Source: JACQGD01 sp045628725
GTDB taxonomy: Bacteria; Patescibacteriota; Saccharimonadia; Saccharimonadales; Saccharimonadaceae
Reading direction: 5' to 3'
DNA: 19,361 nucleotides
NCBI GenBank assembly: GCA_045628725.1
Contig: JAZQPT010000089.1
Location: 1 to 19,361 of the forward strand
Shown here piece after piece: positions 15,601 to 19,361 of the stretch (positions are counted from its first letter, which is position 1; each line of letters begins with the position of its first letter). The notes under the pieces are model-generated. The model did no database searches and was not told the origin of the DNA. It saw only the letters and a list, made by a program, of their open reading frames with translations. The translations under genes and the position numbers were made by a program.

Positions 15601-16400
15601 TATATATTCTCCGCGAAGTCCTTTGATTGACTCTTAAAGTAGAGGAGACCAGTCACTAAAACGGCTACTGTTAGCGCCGACGGTATAAGCACGAGCCAAG
15701 TCCCACCCCACGCATTAAATGTCGTTAGAGTCTGATGGGTAATTAAATCATATCGCGCACCCTGGATTGCCTGCGCCATTGGATTCAAGAGCAAGAGCTT
15801 TTCCACGAAGTCATTTCCTACCATCTGGAGAGGATAAATTATTGGAGTAGCGTAAAATCCCGCCTGCAGAATCACGTCCCATATATAGCTAATATCACGA
15901 AACTTCACGTATGCTGCCGCCAGAAAAAGTGAGCAGCCAAGTGCAAAAACGTATATCATCACAAGGTATACAGGCAGCATTAGAATGGATAGTGAAAACG
16001 GCACTTGATTTATGACCATAAAGACACCCACGATAATCAGACTAAGAAGTACGTTAATCGTAGCAGATATACTGCTAGAAAAGACAATCATCCACCTAGG
16101 TATCCTTATTTTACGAATCAAATCGCCGCGCCCTACGATCGAACCGAGGCTTTGGATTGTCATTTCAGTAAAATAATTCCAAAGAACAATCCCCAGCAGA
16201 AGGTATACGGGGAAGTGCTCGATATCTCTACCTATCTTGAGAAAGTATACAAACACAATATACAAAATTACAAAGAGCAGAAGTGGTTTAAGAAGTGACC
16301 ATGCATACCCCAGCAATGAACCCTGGTATCGTAGCTTAAAGTCTGTTCTCACAAGTTCGGCAAGTAGTGCGCGATTCGATCTAGAGGCAAATTGTTTCAT
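15600..16400 (-). CDS. wzm: Polysaccharide ABC transporter permease (Wzm/TagG type)
   Basis: This 266-residue membrane protein of the ABC-2 family has the typical cytoplasmic start, ALLAELVRTDFKLRYQGSLLGYAWSLLKP (about 11-39; the region that contacts the ATPase), and six hydrophobic segments. It contains the conserved IRKIRIPRWM stretch, YVKFRDISYIWDVILQAGFYATPIIYP, and LLLNPMAQAIQGAR, which are hallmarks of O-antigen, teichoic acid and S-layer-glycan exporters. It forms the channel that takes a lipid-linked, fully built glycan across the cytoplasmic membrane. It is the first gene of a four-gene operon transcribed from the shared -10 element at 16410-16416, with 10 bases between box and ATG and no ribosome binding site. 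Confidence 0.93.
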   Translation of the reverse strand: MKQFASRSNRALLAELVRTDFKLRYQGSLLGYAWSLLKPLLLFVILYIVFVYFLKIGRDIEHFPVYLLLGIVLWNYFTEMTIQSLGSIVGRGDLIRKIRIPRWMIVFSSSISATINVLLSLIIVGVFMVINQVPFSLSILMLPVYLVMIYVFALGCSLFLAAAYVKFRDISYIWDVILQAGFYATPIIYPLQMVGNDFVEKLLLLNPMAQAIQGARYDLITHQTLTTFNAWGGTWLVLIPSALTVAVLVTGLLYFKSQSKDFAENI

Positions 16401-16409
16401 CTTTTACTG

Positions 16410-16416
16410 TATTATA
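16410..16416. promoter_or_regulatory. Bidirectional overlapping -10 elements of the wzm and 16424 genes
   Basis: The 7 bases TATTATA give a + strand -10 (TATTAT, 16410-16415, 8 bases before the ATG at 16424) and a minus strand -10 (TATAAT, 16416-16411, 10 bases before the ATG at 16400). Both mRNAs would have leaders of about 0-4 bases, and the initiation regions face opposite directions from the same DNA. Confidence 0.68.
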
Positions 16417-16423
16417 GGGAAAT

Positions 16424-17437
16424 ATGAAACATAAGTCGATAGAAAAGGTAGCCGTTGTTATCCCAAACCTCAATGGCGAGACGATTCTCCCTCTTGCAGT
16501 CGACTCACTACTTGAACAGACAATCCAGGCAACTATAATCGTCGTAGAAAACGCGTCAACAGATAATTCACTCGAGGTCTTAGAGTCGTATGGCCAGAAG
16601 ATAACCGTTCTCATCAACGACACGAATCTTGGATTCGCAGGCGGCGTTAATACCGGGATCCGCTACGCTCTTGAGCGCGGGTTCGACGCGGTTGCTCTAT
16701 TTAATAACGACGCCATTGCTCGGTCTAACTGGCTAGAGAATCTCGTCGCCACAATGAATAGTTATAGTGAGGCTGGTATTGTGACCGGACAAATCCAGCT
16801 CGGTGACGGCAAAAGTCTCGATAGCACTGGCGAGTTTTATACCACCTGGGGATTGCCGTACCCACGTGGTCGCGAACGGCCCGTCGATAGTTATCCCGAG
16901 GAAGAATACGTATTTGGGGCTAGCGGTGGCGCGAGCCTTTATCGTACCTCGATGCTAAAGGAGATCGGGCTTTTTGACGAGCATTTCTTTGCTTATTACG
17001 AAGATACAGACATTAGTTTTCGAGCGCAACTATATGGGTGGAAAATACGCTATACACCTGATGCGGTCGTGTCGCATCGCCAGGGTGAAACGAGCAAAAA
17101 AATGGTCAAAGGCTTCACTGTCTACCAAACGTTTAAGAACCTTCCTGTGCTTTTTGTAAAGAATGTACCAGCAAAATTATCACTCCCTATCGGGATCCGG
17201 CTCTGCCTAGCCTACCTTTTAATACTCGCCAAGGCCGTCGCCAACGGCAAAGCGATACCCGCCCTAAAGGGAGCTGGCAAGGCTATTGCCCTCATACCCC
17301 ACTCGCTCAGGGAGCGAAAGCGCATTCAAAGCGACGCCAAAGTTCCATCTGCATACATTAACTCAATCATTATTCACGATTTGCCACCTGACCAAACTGG
17401 TATTCGAAAACTGAGAAATATCTTTACGCACAAATAG
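16424..17437 (+). CDS. GT2 family glycosyltransferase, WbbL-like rhamnosyltransferase
   Basis: This 337-residue enzyme has VAVVIPNLNGETILPLAVDS (8-27), IIVVENASTDNSLEVL, the segment DTNLGFAGGVNTGIRYALE, a metal motif ALFNNDA (NND in place of DxD, common in this group), GASGGASLYRTSMLKEIGLFDEHFFAYYEDTD with the catalytic-base region YEDTDISFRAQLYGWKI, and VSHRQGETS. This pattern is that of the WbbL/RfbF-type rhamnosyltransferases that attach L-rhamnose to lipid-linked glycans, and rhamnose synthesis genes are in the window. The C-terminal 100 residues carry one hydrophobic stretch and many basic residues, which may associate with the membrane. It is transcribed from the bidirectional -10 element shared with wzm, with a virtually absent leader. 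Confidence 0.87.
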   Translation: MKHKSIEKVAVVIPNLNGETILPLAVDSLLEQTIQATIIVVENASTDNSLEVLESYGQKITVLINDTNLGFAGGVNTGIRYALERGFDAVALFNNDAIARSNWLENLVATMNSYSEAGIVTGQIQLGDGKSLDSTGEFYTTWGLPYPRGRERPVDSYPEEEYVFGASGGASLYRTSMLKEIGLFDEHFFAYYEDTDISFRAQLYGWKIRYTPDAVVSHRQGETSKKMVKGFTVYQTFKNLPVLFVKNVPAKLSLPIGIRLCLAYLLILAKAVANGKAIPALKGAGKAIALIPHSLRERKRIQSDAKVPSAYINSIIIHDLPPDQTGIRKLRNIFTHK

Positions 17438-17450
17438 CACCGCAGCTCTT

Positions 17451-17459
17451 TGTTATAAT
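17451..17459 (+). promoter_or_regulatory. Extended -10 promoter of the OpgC-like gene
   Basis: TGTTATAAT is a consensus extended -10 (TGnTATAAT) that lies in the 29 bases after the previous gene. It ends 7 bases before the GTG at 17467, so the GTG would be the very start of the mRNA. Confidence 0.68.
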
Positions 17460-17466
17460 CATTAGA

Positions 17467-18630
17467 GTGTTTTTAAATGGGGTAAAACAAAAGCGGGACC
17501 GGATTCTTGCGTTAGACTTGCTACGCGGGGCTTTTTTAATCACCATTTTTATCAATCACATCGCATGGTCGCCGACGCTTTATGATTTCATCACCGGGCA
17601 AAGCCACCTTTTTGCCTCTGCCGCGGAGGGTTTCTTTGCCATCTCCGGTATCTTGGTGGGATACATCTATGGACCACGTGTACTGCACAAGACAAAAGAG
17701 ACGTTTATAAAGCTATGGAAACGAGCAGGCTGGCTCTATCTGCTTTCTATTAGTTTCACTGCTCTTTATAGTTTTATCACCTTATTCCTCCCGCCCGATA
17801 CCGTCCGCAGTCAGTTTTTACACCCAAGCTTTACGGAATTTATTATTCAGACACTCACTTTGCAGTTCAATTACGGCTGGGCTGACTTCTTGTCGCGCTA
17901 CGCACTGTTAATGGCATTCGCTCCTTTTGCCCTGTGGTTAATCGCCAAAGGAAAAGCTTGGCTGCTCGCACTTGTTAGCATTGCCACCTGGGCCTTCCTG
18001 GGTGCGACGCCCTTTAATAGTTTCACTGCTTGGCAAATCATATTTTACCTGGCTGTCATTATCGGCTACTACTTACCGACTATCGAAAAAGCCGCCACAT
18101 CCCTTCCTCGTATAACTCAACGTCGAGCGACACTCGCGCTATTTATATTCTCGGGCATAACCTTTGTGGTCAGCGTCATACTGACCGTCCTGCTGCCAAT
18201 GATTGCCGGAGAATTTGGACATCGATTACCGGCTGGCGTTTATTCGTTCGTTACGACACTCATCGATATACGTACCTATTTGGATGTCACCGTATTTGAT
18301 CGAGACACCATGGGTATTGGCCGTCTGGCTATTGGGGCGATCTGGTTTACAGCACTCTATATGCTTTTCAGGCGATACGAGATTAGTATCGACGAGAAAA
18401 CAAAAGGCTCTCTGCTTCTCCTGGGTACAAACTCCCTTTATGTGTATGGGCTACAATCATTCATTCTGTTTATGATGGATATCTTTGTCGACCCGCCAGA
18501 GAATGCTAATATCATATTAAAGACCTTGGTAGTAACCGTCGCAGTGGCACTCGTTTACTTCCTTACCTATCAACGGTCACATTTTAAACGAATACGTCAG
18601 CGCGCATTCACCCTTTGGAAAAAATCATGA
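17467..18630 (+). CDS. OpgC-like membrane acyltransferase (probable glycan succinyltransferase)
   Basis: This 387-residue protein starts with GTG, placed 7 bases after an extended -10 box; no alternative start lies near. It has about ten membrane helices. It shows the OpgC hallmarks RILALDLLRGAFLITIFINH (12-31, with the catalytic-type His31), AAEGFFAISGILVGYIYG (52-69; OpgC usually AAExFVFLSGxxxGxxYG), and PFNSFTAWQIIFYLAVIIG (182-200). OpgC proteins add succinyl groups to periplasmic glucans in Proteobacteria, presumably from succinyl-CoA; an equivalent role on a surface glycan here is inferred. The next gene, sucC, overlaps its stop by 4 bases (ATGA). Some related acyltransferases use other acyl groups, so the acyl group is not certain. 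Confidence 0.82.
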   Translation: MFLNGVKQKRDRILALDLLRGAFLITIFINHIAWSPTLYDFITGQSHLFASAAEGFFAISGILVGYIYGPRVLHKTKETFIKLWKRAGWLYLLSISFTALYSFITLFLPPDTVRSQFLHPSFTEFIIQTLTLQFNYGWADFLSRYALLMAFAPFALWLIAKGKAWLLALVSIATWAFLGATPFNSFTAWQIIFYLAVIIGYYLPTIEKAATSLPRITQRRATLALFIFSGITFVVSVILTVLLPMIAGEFGHRLPAGVYSFVTTLIDIRTYLDVTVFDRDTMGIGRLAIGAIWFTALYMLFRRYEISIDEKTKGSLLLLGTNSLYVYGLQSFILFMMDIFVDPPENANIILKTLVVTVAVALVYFLTYQRSHFKRIRQRAFTLWKKS

Positions 18631-19361
18631 AACTAATTGAATACGAAGCCAAACAAATCCTCGATAAAAGCGGCATAGCTATCCCCCTTTCTTTTATCGC
18701 TGGCTCGCAACCGGAGTTCCTACCGGCCGTCATTAAATCCCAGGTGCCCGTTGGTGGGCGAGGGAAGGCGGGTGGTGTAAAGGTTGTTCGTACCCCCGAA
18801 GAATACACCGACGCAGTCGATATCATCAGCAAACTTGAAATCAAAGGCTTCACTCCCCGCGCCCTCCTCGCCGAAGAGTTACTCGACATTGACCGAGAAC
18901 TATACCTTTCCCTCCTCATTGATAAAACTGAGCGTTCGATCGTCCTAATGGCGCACACTGACGGTGGTATCGAAGTCGAATCCAATAACGCCGAGGACTT
19001 CTTGCGACTTCCCCTCACTGGCCGAGATGCCGACGAGGCCGGGCAGCACCTAGCCGATTACTACGACCTGCCTGAAAAAACATTCGTCCTGCAGGATTTA
19101 GTTGAAAACCTATACACGTGCTTCGTATCAAATGACGCCACCCTCCTCGAGGTTAATCCGCTTATTTACACCAAAGACGGTCAAGTGTTCGCAGGGGACT
19201 GCAAGATGGAACTCGATGACGCCGCTACCTTTCGACATCCTGAATGGCAGTTCGAGCAGCAAGTCGCAGAGTCGAACTTTGTCACATTAGACGAACAGGG
19301 CAGTGTTGCTACAATCGCCAACGGTGCAGGCCTGGCTATGGCGACTGTTGACGCTGTGGCC
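18627..19361 (+). CDS. sucC: Succinyl-CoA synthetase beta subunit (partial, 3' end beyond window)
   Basis: 245 codons are visible and run off the right edge; full-length SucC is about 385-400 residues. The ATP-grasp start MKLIEYEAKQILDKSGI, the KSQVPVGGRGKAGGVKVV motif (37-54; family usually KAQVHAGGRGKAGGVK), ELYLSLLIDKTERSIVLMAHTDGGIEVE (91-118), LLEVNPLIYTKDG (173-185), and SVATIANGAGLAMATVD (226-242) identify it. The enzyme joins succinate and CoA to succinyl-CoA at the cost of ATP, or the reverse, as a heteromer with SucD. The region before KSQV is about 20 residues shorter than in E. coli SucC. The start is coupled to the OpgC-like gene by an ATGA overlap. A sucD gene may follow outside the window. 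Confidence 0.88.
   Translation, partial: MKLIEYEAKQILDKSGIAIPLSFIAGSQPEFLPAVIKSQVPVGGRGKAGGVKVVRTPEEYTDAVDIISKLEIKGFTPRALLAEELLDIDRELYLSLLIDKTERSIVLMAHTDGGIEVESNNAEDFLRLPLTGRDADEAGQHLADYYDLPEKTFVLQDLVENLYTCFVSNDATLLEVNPLIYTKDGQVFAGDCKMELDDAATFRHPEWQFEQQVAESNFVTLDEQGSVATIANGAGLAMATVDAVA

Noticed and set aside
1..19361. CRISPR arrays, tRNA or rRNA genes, insertion sequences and transposases.
   Set aside because: I saw no regularly spaced repeats, no cloverleaf-like or conserved rRNA sequence, and no transposase-like reading frame in any strand.
1..19361. Recoding of UGA as in SR1 and Gracilibacteria.
   Set aside because: Several genes end in TGA exactly at ATGA junctions with a correct next gene (for example 2481, 13158 and 18630), so TGA acts as a stop here.
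1..19361. Intrinsic (Rho-independent) terminators.
   Set aside because: I found no clear GC-rich hairpin followed by a T-run at the ends of the transcription units (near 278, 3646, 9174, 12166 and 17437); weak inverted repeats there lack T-runs.

Overview
The window is a gene-dense bacterial segment with no stretch over 100 bases lacking a gene. It is devoted almost entirely to making, exporting and decorating a cell-surface glycan. The likely source is a Patescibacteria/CPR organism, most probably Candidatus Saccharibacteria (TM7). This is inferred from extreme compaction, first genes of transcription units that start within about 12 bases of a -10 box (leaderless or nearly so), TGA used as a normal stop (which argues against the recoded SR1/Gracilibacteria), a WsaF-like glycosyltransferase, and a large secreted lysozyme-like protein resembling one common in Actinobacteria, the usual hosts of Saccharibacteria. 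No marker gene proves the taxonomy.

Layout. Positions 2-283 (+) hold the end of rmlA. 278-1684 (-) is a DUF2142/GT-C-like membrane glycosyltransferase. Divergent from it is a + strand unit: a polyprenyl-phosphate-sugar-synthase-like GT2 (1768), a DUF2304 membrane protein (2478) and a second GT2 (2830). A five-gene minus-strand operon reads 9131 to 3647: DUF2142 membrane protein, Wzx-like flippase, GT2, RmlD, and a GT8-like protein whose DxD motif is missing. A two-gene minus-strand unit reads 12106 to 9174: a membrane-anchored protein with a small C-terminal domain, then a 785-residue secreted protein with a lysozyme-like domain and about eight degenerate repeats. A four-gene minus-strand operon reads 16400 to 12166: Wzm-type ABC permease, Wzt-type ATPase with C-terminal carbohydrate-binding domain, WsaF-like GT and GT2. 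Divergent from it, sharing a -10 element, are a WbbL-like GT2 (16424) and, from its own promoter, an OpgC-like succinyltransferase (17467) overlapping by 4 bases the start of sucC (18627 to window end).

How the genes work together. RmlA and RmlD point to dTDP-L-rhamnose as a sugar donor. GT2, GT4-like and GT8-like enzymes build lipid-linked glycans inside the cell. Two export routes are present, a Wzx-type flippase and a Wzm/Wzt ABC transporter. The DUF2142 proteins probably add sugars outside from polyprenyl-phosphate donors, which the DPM1-like GT2 could supply. The OpgC-like protein may succinylate a glycan, with succinyl-CoA synthetase encoded next to it as a possible source of succinyl-CoA. 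Genes inside operons overlap or abut and often have GGAG-like ribosome binding sites, whereas the first genes lack them.
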